DNA from: Galbula dea
Lineage: Eukaryota > Chordata > Aves > Piciformes > Galbulidae
DNA length: 64,000 bases
Assembly: GCA_013399015.1 (NCBI GenBank)
Contig: VWZX01004666.1
Location: 2,481,603 to 2,545,602 of the forward strand
Direction: 5' to 3'
Positions 23,611 through 36,000 of this stretch are shown here, piece by piece. The notes below the pieces were generated by a model, which saw nothing but the letters and a program-made list of their open reading frames with translations, was not told the origin of the DNA and searched no databases. The translations under genes were made by a program, and so were the position numbers. Position 1 is the stretch's first letter, and every line of letters starts with the position of its first letter.

Positions 23611-23708
23611 CACCTCCTAGCTCTGCTACGGCCTTCCTGCACTGTCTTTGCCAAGTCACTTCACCTTTCCATGCCTCAGTTCCTGACCTAAGAAAGAAGA
23701 TACCACTT
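23611..23708 (+). repeat. MIR SINE fragment
   Basis: The sequence follows the MIR consensus from the end of its tRNA-like head into the core: CTAGCTCTGCTACGGCC, then CTTTGCCAAGTCACTTCACC, then ATGCCTCAGTTCC and GATACCACTTA-like residues. This order (TGCCAAGTCACTT...CCTCAGTT) is highly characteristic of MIR. Old, with many substitutions. MIR-type SINEs predate the amniote radiation and are rare but present in birds. Confidence 0.7.
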
Positions 23709-26700
23709 ATTCTTTCTCATCTTGTGTCAGCTTTGTGTCTATAGACCGGAAGATTTTCCTAGGCCAGAGTAATTTCTTACTACCTGTTTCTTGCCCTGCC
23801 TAAAACAATGGAGCCTTGGTCTGTGTGAACATTTGGTTAACAGAAAAATCTAGCTAATAACAAGAGTACTTGTCCAGATCTGCATGTCCTCTGGGTTTGC
23901 CTTAGCTTCCTCATGGCCAGAGCTGTTGGAACAGTTTTAATAACTCTGTGAATATACTTGACAGTTTTGAATCAATCCCAAACCCAAATTGAAAGCTGAT
24001 TTGGATTGTTATTTCTTTTCGAACCCAGAACTGAACCTATACTCTTGCTTTGAAGACTTTGTGAGACTCAAAAAAAAACCCCAATCAACAAACTTTCTCT
24101 GTAGCTGGACCAGAATTCGACTAAAGAAATTATTTGAGTCCATTACAGACTTACTTCCTTGATAATTTCATTTTCCTGTCATTTATCATGTCATGTTAGC
24201 TGAAGTTATTAAAAAAGTCAGCACTATTTGTGTAAAAACTTATAATATCTGAAAATTTTAAAGACTTTGGCATAAATGGTTACTTGGTGGAAACTTATTA
24301 TGAAATTTCATGGTTATTTATGGTCAGTCTTCCATTTAGAAACCTTTGGTGAAATTCACCTGAGAGAAAACACAACTAATAAGCAACCAAGAAACAACCT
24401 GTGAGTGACAAGTACTTCACTGAAACTACCGAAGAGATAAAAATAACACAAGTCAGCCTAACAGAAATGGTGTTCGGGTCTGATCTTCCAGTTTGGGCTT
24501 CTGATGTGCCTAAATTACTGTGTTTGGACTTGAGTTCCTCTCAGTTTTGGTTAAAAACAAGGTAAAGAGATGTTTGGGATGTTGTGTTCCAGACATTGGG
24601 GCAAGCAGCAACAATAAAACCCAGACATGGAGCCAAAACAGTCCTGAGAAAGAGTCATCCCAATGTCTTGTCATATCTCAAGAGATAGCAGTTTGTGCTT
24701 TGCTCCACATTGCTATGAAAGGCTGTCCCGTGTTAACAAAGGTCTGTGAGCTATCAGGTCATTCCTGTTGGGAAGCAGAGGCAGCCCAGTACAAATGCTA
24801 GTTGAGCCTTTTTTATGGCTGACCAGGGAGGCTGGTGCACCTTGTCCAAGCTAGCTAAAACCTGTTGGAATTTCTTCCCTCACTTCAGTTGTGTTTTTTG
24901 ACCAAGTCTTATGATCCAGCATAAAGTATACATTATGTTTTTCTTCTGGTTTTCTTAGGTTGACTTTGAAATGAGAAGTCTTGCAAAAAGAAGAAGAACC
25001 CTTTGATTTTCATGAGGTGTTGGTGTTACTTACCAGTCAGTTTTGTGTATTTAGGTATAGTTTCTTTACAGACTTTGATCTCTGCAACTGCAGACAACCA
25101 CTGTCAGAAGCCAAAATCATTACAGATTATCTCACATATGAGACAGGCGTGCACGCGACTGTACTCTTCTTGGAAACCTTCTGCCTGCTGCTGTTTTCAT
25201 AATCACAAAATTGAGGCCATGTTGAGTGAACAGTGCAGCATTGTTCTTCACTGGACAAAGAGAGGAGAAGAAAGAGGCCTGGGTAAAGCCCGGCTATGCC
25301 GAGTGTCTGCAATTACCTGCCTCTGCCTTTCCTTTCACTATCTGTGAACAAGTAGTAGTGAGTGACTGCAACATCTACAGCTCAGATGAATTAATTCCAT
25401 TTTAGCTGGAAAAAATGTTCCCAAACATCCAGGGCTAAGCCAGCAAGATTAAGCAAAAGCAGGAGCAGAGGGAAGAGGGGGAAACAGCAATTGTTCCAAA
25501 ATCCTCATTTCTTCTTCATTCTCATTCTCACCTTTCCAGGGAACAACTTCAGTCCATCCTATCTAAGACTTTTGCAGCCAACAGAACCAGTGTTTGGATG
25601 GTGTGGCAAGGCAGCTAGCAGGTCATGAGCAATGAAGCAGATGTGATCATGTGCAGATTATCTACTGTGTCATTTTTGGGATTTGTGCTCCTTGATGGAG
25701 CTGTAAAACACATTGTCCCCTATATAGCAAGTGAAAAGGAGCAGCCTTCCTTTCTACGGGTGGCTGCCATTTATGAGCACTGACTTACGGTTAGTTTTGC
25801 AATGTCAGAAAAGAGAAGCACAGAGTGCATCTATGCACAGTCTGACAACTCCAGTTCATGTTGCCTTTCCACTGATGAAGAAAGAGAAGTCTCAAACCAA
25901 ATGTGAATCCCTGCTCAGGTGTTGTTCATAGTTCAGATGGAAAAACAATCAGACACTATTGTTTGAGACAGTCTTTTGGAAATAGGAAGGTTTCTAGAAG
26001 CTGGAAGCCACAGACATTCGTGAAAGCATAAAGATCACCTCTCCTCCATATTCTTCTCTCCCACATCCCCAGCTTCATGAGCAGCTCTGCTAAATCTCTG
26101 CTACCTAGAGGGTTGACCTGGCTGCTCTGCATGCAGCCCAGTGACAGAGATAAGGCCAGTGGTGTTAGAGCAGATGTATTCTATCTCTCCGGCTCCTTTC
26201 CTTATTTATTTGTTGCCTTGACCCCTAAGCTGTTTCCACTCCAGTAAGTGACTGGTGAGTCACAGCAACCCACTGTGCTGGAAAGATAAAGGCAGTATCC
26301 AGAACACTGTGTGATCAAATGCCCCCAGACACCTGATAAAATCCTACCTCCCTCTCTCCTCCTCATGGAGGGTCTGTAGGCATTCCTTCCTGCAAGCATA
26401 CGCTTATGGGGCTGTGTTTGAAACCCTCTTCCATGACACCTATGTGGAGGCTGGCTGACTGGCTTGGGCTGTCCTCTACAATAATTCTCCGGCCGTCCCC
26501 CTCTTCTGCTTTGAATGGTGAAGATGAGGTCACTGACTGGTGAAGGAAAATGAGCCAAATGGATCAGGTGATCATGTAGGATTAGGTGCAGTTCCCCACT
26601 GGGTGTCAAATCTCAGCACACACACTGCTGGCCTATTATATTTTAATAGGAGGAGGATGAAAAGTCAACACTTCAAAGAGAGAAAGAAGGCTGTGGAGAG

Positions 26701-27751
26701 CTTCCTGGATTCCTCTATAAGGGGAAGAAAGAATCAGTCTTAATTGAAGTCACTTCTTATCTGTTTCCATCTTTTTGTTTTTGTCATGAAAGTGGGAGGT
26801 TAAAATGGACAAGAAAAGTAGCACAGGAAGAGTCTGAAAGAGAAAACAGTTTTTCCCTGTTGCTGCACGTCCCCTTTGTGATTTTCTTCCTTCACCTTGC
26901 ATGGATGAAATGACACAAACCTGCCAAAACCTGCACAGAGTCAGATTCTTATCTTCACCCTCCATTACCAGGGATTTGTCCTTTGCAGTCTGCCAGACCC
27001 CACGCTCTGACTTTCCCCCCTTTGCTTCTGTACCTGAAAAGAGCATAAAGAGTGTTGACCTCTTCTGAATCTGCTGCCACCTAGACAGATGCTATTTAGC
27101 ATTTATGGTATTGCATTGGAATACCTGCCATTTTAGGCTCTTTGGTTGCACCTCAAGGTTTGTGAAGTCCTTAGATGAGAAGGAAAAGCATTGGCTTTAC
27201 TTACACTAATGTAATATCAAAGGAGCAAATTGCAAGGATTTGTGTTAAACAAGTATTTTCTCAAAGCCATGGAGGCTTTTTTTAACTGAGTGAAGAGACA
27301 GATGTCTTTCTGGGTTTGCCAGTATAGCAGGTAAAATGACAAAGGAGCAGAAGATGGAGCAGCAGTTGCAAAAGTATGTAGTGAGAGGTAAATGTTGGCT
27401 TCTCCCCACAACCATTATGGTGCCCTGCTCGCACTTGTTCACACAACAAACTTGTCTCCACTAGGTTTTCACCTCAGGCCAGGTGCCTCGTGACAGTGAA
27501 GCCCAAAGAGGAACACAGTGTTTTCTTCTGCTGAAGGCACAACCTGAACCTCTATGTTCCATTGCTGACCTACTACTGAATGCAACAGCCTGGGCAAGAA
27601 GTACAGGAGCAAAAACCAAAGCAGGCAAAACACCAGGGTCACTGTCACAGACTAGCTTCAATCTCATCACTTACTGTGCCAGAAAAGCATGGTTTGTTTG
27701 TCTTTTCATCTTTTTATTTTTAAGAAAAATTCCCACTTCCTGTCCCTCCAG
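23709..27751. other. Unique non-coding DNA, no gene seen
   Basis: No gene or transposon recognised. A minus-strand frame of 135 codons at 26202-26609 has no domain. Several GTAAGT/GTGAGT words occur (for example 26240-26258) without a plausible exon beside them. Confidence 0.5.
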
Positions 27752-27871
27752 GGAAAATTTCTCCAAAGCCCATTGTTGGAAAAGCCATCACAAGAAGAAC
27801 TACTTGGCATTGAAGCTGGCCCTGATTTAGCAACTGGAGCCAGATTCATGAACAACTATTATACCCTAAAG
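27752..27871 (+). CDS. Weak candidate internal exon
   Basis: A good acceptor (TTCCCACTTCCTGTCCCTCCAG, ending at 27751) is followed by exactly 120 open bases, 40 codons, and by AAAG/GTAACT at the right end, a fair donor. The exon would be symmetric (phase 0 at both ends). The peptide starts GKFLQSPLLEKPSQEELLGI and is unknown to me. An open run of 40 codons is expected by chance fairly often, so the splice signals carry most of the weight. Confidence 0.2.
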
Positions 27872-29744
27872 GTAACTGTTGCTGTCCTGTCACAGACACA
27901 GATGGTGAAAACGTGCTGTTGTTTCTGCTGCACTATGCTGGGGAGAACCATGGACTAAGAAATATTTTTAAATATAGTTTTATGTATCTAGTATCTTTTG
28001 TGTCTCCCTCCATCAGACACAGAAACCATGTACGTTCTGCTACTTGGAAGAAATGTTAAAGTTAGGAATTGTAGCTCCTGGGGAAAATGGGAATGAGGGC
28101 AACATTCTGCCATGAAGAAGAGGAACAGTATGATAAAATGGTGTGGGAGAGGTAGGTCAAGTGTGCAGTCAACACACAGCTCTCACAGAACTAGGAGATC
28201 ACCTTGGTGAAAACTGATGTCAGAAAACGAGGAAGTATCACTGACTGTACTTCCAAACTAAAATGAAACAACCAAAGCACCACCTTCAGAAGGGGAAGGA
28301 AAGGAAAGGAAAACCCAGCAAAAATGTCAGAAGGATTTACTTCTAGATTGGTTTCACAAGGAAATGAAACTTGTGAGCCTGTCCTGTTTGTGCCTCTGTA
28401 CATGACATGACATACATGATAGTATTTCCCAACAATTTTTAAGTCTGTCTGCTTCTTTCAACCAAATTTAGCACAGATGTGGAATAATAAAAAAATATGT
28501 TCTTGCTTATTTCTTGGGCAGAGGTGACCGCATGGAGTCAAATCACCGTAGAAGGACTGCAGGGATAGTTCCACCTTAACTACTGGGAAAATCCACATTA
28601 GAGTGCCACCCTCAACACATAAATGCATAGGATATCATTGGAAGTGATGCTCATGGCACAATCTGTTTTAAACTAACATAGACTTAGATCATGAAACAAG
28701 TTCCTTGTAATGGCAGGGGTTTGCCCTTAGTGAGGACACCAAAAGGTCAGACTAGCCAAAGCCAGTTCTCGATAACTGTAAATGGAAAACATGATGAGTG
28801 AAAGCAACACAAAGCAAATTCTAGCTATCAGGAAAGAGGAGGATACAAATCTCCCAAACTGAGTGAAATATGTACAGTGGGAAAATATCCATCATTTCAT
28901 TCCTACATGCTTGGGTTATAAAGAAGCCATATAGGATTGGATCACATGCATTCACATCCCCAGGTTACAGATACACTACATATTGGTTCAAAACTCTATA
29001 TGTGTTACAAATTCTACTGCTTCTGGAAATGAACTGGTAAAAATGAAGCCACTCCTTACCAGGACAGACCAGACACTCTACACACCTCCTAATCCAAACT
29101 GTTGGTTTGTTCAAACACCTTTCATAATACAGCTTGACTGGAAATGGGTATGTGAGCAATTCCTTATAGCTGAGGAGACCTGACACTACTTTTTCTGTAA
29201 CCCATTGGACTGAAATGGCAATTCGTATGAAATGTGTCTGCTTCCCTAATAGACATGTGCTGCTCAGTGTATTTTAGGTATTGGGTGGGCAGGACTAACA
29301 ATGGCATGGAAGAAACAATGGAAAATGAAAATGAAAGGGGCAGAGTGTTCAGATATTAAATGATTCCATTTGACACTGCTGATGCAATCTGAGCAAACCA
29401 GCAATTTCCTTTCAGCCTTTGTTTTATGAGAGATCCTATTGGAGCTTTGATAATAAAAGGAACACAGGTGGGTAATTAAGGAGGTGTGAAACACAAACCA
29501 ATAGCCAGCTTTCTGCTAGTGCTTTTTGCAGTGTGCTCTGGAAAGCTATCTGCATCGAAGTGCTGAGTGACTGGGTGACCTCACAAACTGAGCTGGGGAC
29601 TCATTTTCTTCCAAAACAGAACAAAACTCAGGTTTCTGTAAAAATTTTGCTCTACAAATTGCTGACAGTCTTGCCACTGCAGGAACTCTTTAGTAACAAC
29701 ACTACCTCACTTGGAATTATGCTTTTCATATATTGCAGCAGAAC
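27872..29744. other. Unique non-coding DNA, no gene seen
   Basis: Nothing supported. Contains a short GGAAA-type run near 28300-28312 only. Confidence 0.5.
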
Positions 29745-29950
29745 ACAGAGACAGCCATACTGGATCAAACCAAAGGTCCATCTTGCACAATATGGATCTG
29801 GAAGTAGCCAGCAGTGGATGTTTAGCAAAGACTGTAGTAGGGCAAGTGTAGAGTAACCTTTCCCCAGGCATTGCCTCTCAGTTCTTGCTTTACAGACCTA
29901 CTGGAGAGGCTAAATTTTAACCAGCAAGTTTAAAAGCCTTCTATGGAGCT
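29745..29950. repeat. Old amniote CR1/L3-like interspersed repeat remnant
   Basis: The motif GCCATACTGGATCAAACC, followed by AAAGGTCCATCTTGCACA and then TAGCCAGCAGTGGATG and GGCAAGTGTAGAGTAACC, matches a sequence found in many copies in reptile, turtle and bird genomes, generally as part of ancient CR1-like elements. I recognise the motif order but cannot assign a family name with certainty. Boundaries are approximate. Confidence 0.55.
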
Positions 29951-32900
29951 CCCCTCCACAACACAATCAGAATAAACAATCTACACACCAACTTGAGTGC
30001 CAGTCCACTGAAAACTGGCAGAGATAACTTCCATCTCCTGTGGTAATTCTTTTTTTCTGTTTCAGCCTCCTGGGAGAAACTGAGTACTTCTTGCCTTTCA
30101 AGCGAGGCCTGGAAATAGACATCTTGATTTGGACTGTGAGGTTACATTCCAGCAATGGTGGTTTTAATTTTTCAGCAATTTCACAGCCACACAAATGTCA
30201 GAGTCACCAATAAGGATAAAATTCAGAAATCCTCACTCCAAAAAGTACAGATCACTCATCAGGAGGACAGTAACACCAGCAGTGTAAAACCAGGGAATGC
30301 AATGCAGTTACATGCACTTGCAAACTCTGAAGCTCTCTCTAGTTTAAGAGCTCTTTACATGGGACTAAACCATGCAGCTAAGGTTTTGATTTACCTAACC
30401 ACATAAATACACATATTTTTACAATGTATTTTACATTTTAATTTGTATTAACAGATAAACTTCTATGAATATGTTTATTTTAATATACTACCAAAATATT
30501 ACACATGCATAGGAGAGTGCTAACTGCTTTTTAAATTTGCTGAGAAGGCTCACAGTGAACAACATATTTAATCCATCTGAGACATACATTTTCTTCCATG
30601 TTCATTTTTATAATATTCAACACTGACAAATTTAATCTGAAAGTATTCAAAGTCAACATGCAGAAAGCTTCACTTAGAAAAATTACAATCAAATAAACTG
30701 AGATTTTTTTTGCTTCTTCCTGATATAAATGCTTTGTTAAACAAGCAACAGCATACCTATATATGTTGTCTTCCTCAAAAGATCAACCTCTTAAGTCTTC
30801 CTGAATAATCTTACGAAGGCCAAATACAAAGGACATAAGAGGCTCTATTGAGACCCAGAGAGAGGTCCTTTGATCCAGTTTACTGCCTTTTAGAGCTGGT
30901 CAGTAGCCAGTGTGACACACAGCAGAAAAAAATAACTACTGTAAAGTTTTCTCTCTACTCTTCAAGCTCTCAGCAAGCAGCAGTTCATGGTCTTAAGCAA
31001 AAGTTGACTTTGGACAAATCACGTTCAACAACAGCCTGTGCTTAACAATTTCTCTGTTAATGTGGCCAAACCCTTTTTAAGATCTTGATCCCTGCGTAGA
31101 GCCAGGTGAATGATATGGGGCAAAAGCAAGCTGATAGATCATCCTCCATCTTCAGTTCCCGTGCTTTTTTTCCTCATCTAATTAAACTCCCAGACAGTTT
31201 AGTTCTGTGCATAGCCATTGCTAACAAAACATGAAGAGCTGCAGTTAAAGATGAAGGAGGATCCTCCCTACTTCTGGAAAGGGCATGTTTGTTTAGTTCT
31301 TTTCCTTGCTCTATTTTGGTCCATGTGAAAGCAAATCTAAGATCACTGCTGCTGCAGCTTACAGCCTCACTAACCATTTCTCACATTCACCAACATCATG
31401 GGACCCAAGTAAATGAAAAAGGAAAAGAAGCCTGAGCACTTGAAAAGCTAAATCCTTAAAATTACTCCATATGCAGTTCCCATCTTGAGAGGCTAAAAGC
31501 GTTTATTGCCCGTTAACTTCTGTCTGAATCACTCAGCTTCCATGTTGTTTGCATGTTTTACTGGAAACCATCATCCAAACCCTGCTTTGTTTTCTCCACT
31601 GTTATTTAAGGTTTGGATTTTGTTTTTCTGGGTTGGTTTGTTTGTTTTCCTAAATACTACTTCAGGATGCAGCAAAGTTTCTAAGCCACAGAAATAGTCA
31701 GATTGCTGATGCCTTGATGTTCCTTCCGGGTGCAGTCTAACTTGTTAGCATCCTTTCCCAAGGATAAATTTTGATGCCAGCTGATCACAAAAAGCTAAAA
31801 ATTTGCTGTATTCTTGCCCTCCTGTCCATTGCTTAGCAGTGATGGTTTTAAATGAGGAAGACATGGTTGTAATTAATCCAACCAGATCACAGTGGTATAT
31901 CCACAGGAAACACAACTTCAGAGTGCACTTCTACTGTTCCCAAGGATAAATATCAGGATTCCTAAAGATGCATGGATATGTATGTTTTGGTCTTTCTTCC
32001 TCACCCCAGCCCTTGCAAACTGGCACCACCTCCATCTCTGGAAATGTCTGTCTTATAATGAAATGAATAAAAAAATGGCATTCCCATGCATGCCCTTCTC
32101 ATTACTTAAAGTGTGGAAAGCTGGATAATTACAAAGTGACCCCAGTGGCTCCATAGAGAACTATAATCTTGAGATTAAGTCCATTTAGGAAGCCTGATAC
32201 CACATATCCAACTGCAGCACAGTAAAAATAAAATTCCCCACCAAGTATCTCTGCTCATAAAAATGATTTAGATTGGTTCTCCCAATACATGCTGGCTGTC
32301 TGAATCAATTAACAAATCAAATAATGGATTGCAGTGTTTTTCTTTCCAGACAGGTTTGTGCTCTACACGAGTGAGCAGCTAAACCATACATTTTAAAATG
32401 TAAAATCCTGGAGCCTCACAGGTCCCTTAGCTGCCAAAGGAAAAGGAATCCACAAAGTTCATTTGCAGGGAACACCAACTAAAATCTTGTTGTTCCTGCT
32501 GGAGATGCTTAGTTCAGGGTAGGACTGCAAACTGAACTCCTCAGATCCTCAGCTCATCTGTGACCATGTCAACATTGACCTTATTAACTCAATGCTTTTA
32601 ATTTTTCAAGGGAAAACAATGGAAAAAGCCTTCAACCAGAGCCAGTTTTATACTTTCTCTATGCCTCTAGCTTGACTTTCATGCCATAAAACAGAAACAA
32701 CAAGTGAAGTATCGCTTAGCTGCAGGCTGATACCTGGCTGTACGCACATCCTTGCTACCTATAGAGATCTGGGCACTATTTGTTACTGACCTCTAAGGCA
32801 CCCTTTTCTCTCATAACTCTTCTGTGCTGCAATGCCATTTTTGAGGTTCTATTACTAGCTCTAGCTTTCTCCACTGGCCTTCCCAACAATTACCAGTGTG

Positions 32901-32994
32901 CATTGCCTGGGACAGCATTCTTCAGGACTTCAACTCTTCCTGCATTGCAGGGTTGGATCAAAGTACCATTCCTGGGAGAAGCAATACCTCACCA
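29951..32994. other. Non-coding DNA, AT-rich around 30400-30660
   Basis: No supported gene. A strong acceptor-like tract (TTCTTTTTTTCTGTTTCAG) ends at 30066 and is followed, after one base, by 47 open codons and a stop, described under findings. 30400-30660 is notably AT-rich. A short acceptor/donor pair near 32358-32380 would give only a 21-base exon and is not annotated. Confidence 0.4.
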
Positions 32995-33088
32995 AAAGGG
33001 AATCCTGCTGTGGCAGGGGGACTGCACTAGATGATCTTTTGAGGTCCCTCCCAACCCCTAACATTCTGTGATTCTGTAATTCTGTGAC
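32995..33088 (+). mobile_element. CR1 LINE 3' tail fragment
   Basis: Plus-oriented CR1 3' end: GGAATCCTGCTGTGGCAGGG, then ACTAGATGATCTTTTGAGGT, CCCAACCCCTAACATT and three octamers ATTCTGTG, ATTCTGTA, ATTCTGTG. Same type as the elements at 3431 and 21593. Confidence 0.95.
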
Positions 33089-36000
33089 TTCAGTAGGCTG
33101 TGGGGATCTCAGATTTCTTTTAAAATCAGAAATGTCCAGGGTAGCCCTGATGAACAGAACAGGTTTCCCCAAACAGAACTTTTTTTTCTCCACAGTCTCC
33201 ATGTGACATACATGAAGGTGCATCCAGAATCTACAAACACAGCCTCAAACCAGTTCTCACCAGCCATGAGCTCTGAATGCAGCCTGAGCTGTAGAGCTCT
33301 CCAGAAAAGACCTGAACACTTTTAGCACCTTAGAGCAGGCTCAAAGGAAACAGCACAGATCCAACAGCTTTCACACAGCTGTGGCTGCTTTGAGCCCATA
33401 CTGCAGCCAGACGAGCACTCAACAGTGCAAGGCAGAGCACACAGATCACAGCTGAGCATGTTTATCACCCCTCTTGAGCTCTCTTTCAGCCTTGCAGGGC
33501 AGACACAGACAACATACTTTTCTCATGTTTCAGCCTGTCACATAGTAAATCCTGCTAAGGACGCAGGGTCTCTGAGTTCCCTACAGATGTGGAACATCCA
33601 CCAGATCCAAAGCAACATGCAGATTCCCCTTGTGCTTGTTCGTGGCTTCTATAGAAATCTAGCAGCCAAATTCATGCTAGGCTGAACTCCTAAAACCATA
33701 AATAGATTGGCTGATTCATCTGTTAAATCCCAAAGGGCAAAGAGCAGAAGCTGTTCTCCCCTCTAGCAAATGTTGCAAGAAGTGCAGCGTCATGTTCTTT
33801 GGGACACAGAGACCTCTTCCCATCTGGCACATAGGTTTGATGCAAGAAGGAGGCAATCGCAATGTGAGCTAGGCAGAGAAAGGGAGGAGGATGGAGGAGT
33901 CTCAGGTTCAGCAAAGCCCCAAGAACACCAACATGACTGTAGTCAGGTCTAGCACAGACACAGGCAGCCAGCTGAGGCTATTTGCACTTTTCCTGTGTTG
34001 TTGCTGTTTTGCTGTTCAAAGTAGCTGCAAAGAACATTGTTGTTCAGGTTAGTGCTCGAGGGATCCTTCTGGTGCAGCATGGGCAGTGCATGCTGCCAAG
34101 TGAGAAGACTTAAACAGCCCCTGAAAATCCCCAGAGCTTGTGCAGACAGAGGAAAGCTTCAGTTGCTCTGGAGAGCTGGCAAGATAAATTGCAAGAGGAC
34201 TGAGTAGAGAGTAGTGCAAAGACATGGACATAGTTCTATTCTCTTTATTTTCATTCTCTTTGAAAACTGAGAAGATTCCATTGCCTAAGGAAAGAAGAAA
34301 AGTGGGCAGACTCTTACTTATTACACAAAGTCTACACCATCGTGGAATCTCCAGGGTCTTTACCCTTTGGAAAGACACTGGTAAGCATGTTTTATCCATT
34401 GGGCACTGTAAACAGTCTTGCTTCAGAGCAAGATAAATATGAAATGTAAGTTAGGTAGATGCCTGATAGCCAAACCTGATTCCTAGGAGAGATGAGGGAA
34501 ATGCAGAAAGGAAGATCCTTGTCAGAGCAAAGATGAATAGTATCTTGCACGTGAACATGTCAGATGCTTGGGAATCCAACATATTGACTTTCCAGTCACA
34601 TCATCAGTGTTTACTCTGGAGTAAAAATTAGTGACTTTTTCCATTAAATTCTATTGATCTATTTCTCCACCAAGAAGCTGCTTCATCTAAATCACTGGTT
34701 TATTGTGCCTCTGATTGTTTAAAAGGATGTCATGGGAGCTATTGAGGAGTCACTTGAAATGCTATCCATCCTACCACACATAGGCAAGCTATGTTTCCAT
34801 TCAAAGCCTTGCTGCACGGATTAAATCTTTCAACACAAACTGGGCTCTGTTTGCAAAATTAATAGTATCTATATGAACGTGTATTTTACATATTCGCAGA
34901 CTCCTGCAGAAGGATGGCTAAATGACTCTGCAGTTCAGGTCTTTAGACCTGAAAAGCAAAGGGAATATTAACCAATGAAATCCACATATACCAGTTGCAG
35001 CTTTCTAAAGGGGGCACAGGTACATGATGCTTTGGCATCAACAGGTGCAAACAGGGTTTAGCAGTTTACATGCACACTTACAGAACCTAAATTAGAATAT
35101 GTTTTGTATTCCTGACTCCTTACCTAAGGGTAACAAAGCAGCACTTCCACCAGCTCAAGTAGCAGAGATTTTTGCTTTGTCCTGGTTTTAACTCTGACAG
35201 TCAGTGATGCCCATGGTGTATTTTCGAATCTGCAAAAGAAATGAACAGTCAGGCCAGGCAGCGGACAGAAAGGTCACAGTTTGTACACTGTATCATAGGA
35301 TACAGTGAATATGTGAAGTACTTCACTGTTTGGAAGTGTGCCTTCTTCCAGAAGAAGCCCTTGCGCATTTGGGATGAGAGAGCAGTTTAAGTGAACTATG
35401 GTCTGAGAAACAGGACTCCAAAAAAGGAGATACGGCTTCCTTATAATGACCCTCTTTCTGGCAGCATTACACAACACTTTGGAAAAGATGAGTTTTCTGG
35501 TTTTCCTCAGCTTAACAGCAACAGAACCTAGCTCTCTTACCTATTCAAGAATATGTTATGCTTTGGGAGAGACACTGATAGCACAGCCTTGGAAAACTGA
35601 CATTACATGAAGCAGAAATAATCCCCTTCACGTAATACCTTAAATCCCAAGATCTCTGAACTTCTTTATATTTTCATACTGTCCAAAGATATTTAAGAGT
35701 GTTTCAGGCATTCTACTGAGCAACTAGAAATAGACAATCCTTTCCCAAATCACCTAACATCTATGTCCCAAACACAAAAAACAATCAGTGAAGTGGTGGG
35801 AAAACAATAAGGAAAATAAGGGAAAACTATCTTCCATTTTGCTGGCACTTTATTCTAGAGAGGGATACATTTGGACACCTTCAAGTTTGAGTTAAAAAAA
35901 ACCTTTCAAAGTACCATGTTGTTTTGATACTTTTAAAATCTGGCATCACACAAGGTTTTAAGAGTCAGGACTGAAATCAGGCATGCTGATTTCCTCAGAA

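Noticed and set aside
23247..23654. 135-codon minus-strand frame in the CpG-rich patch
   Set aside because: Covers part of a MIR SINE and a GC-rich patch, with an alternative 85-codon frame open on the same strand; explained by composition.
26202..26609. 135-codon open frame, minus strand
   Set aside because: Translation is low-information and shows no known fold or motif; no exon boundaries.
34031..34046. AGAACATTGTTGTTC as a second steroid-receptor element
   Set aside because: The spacing between half-sites is four bases instead of three, so it does not match the consensus.
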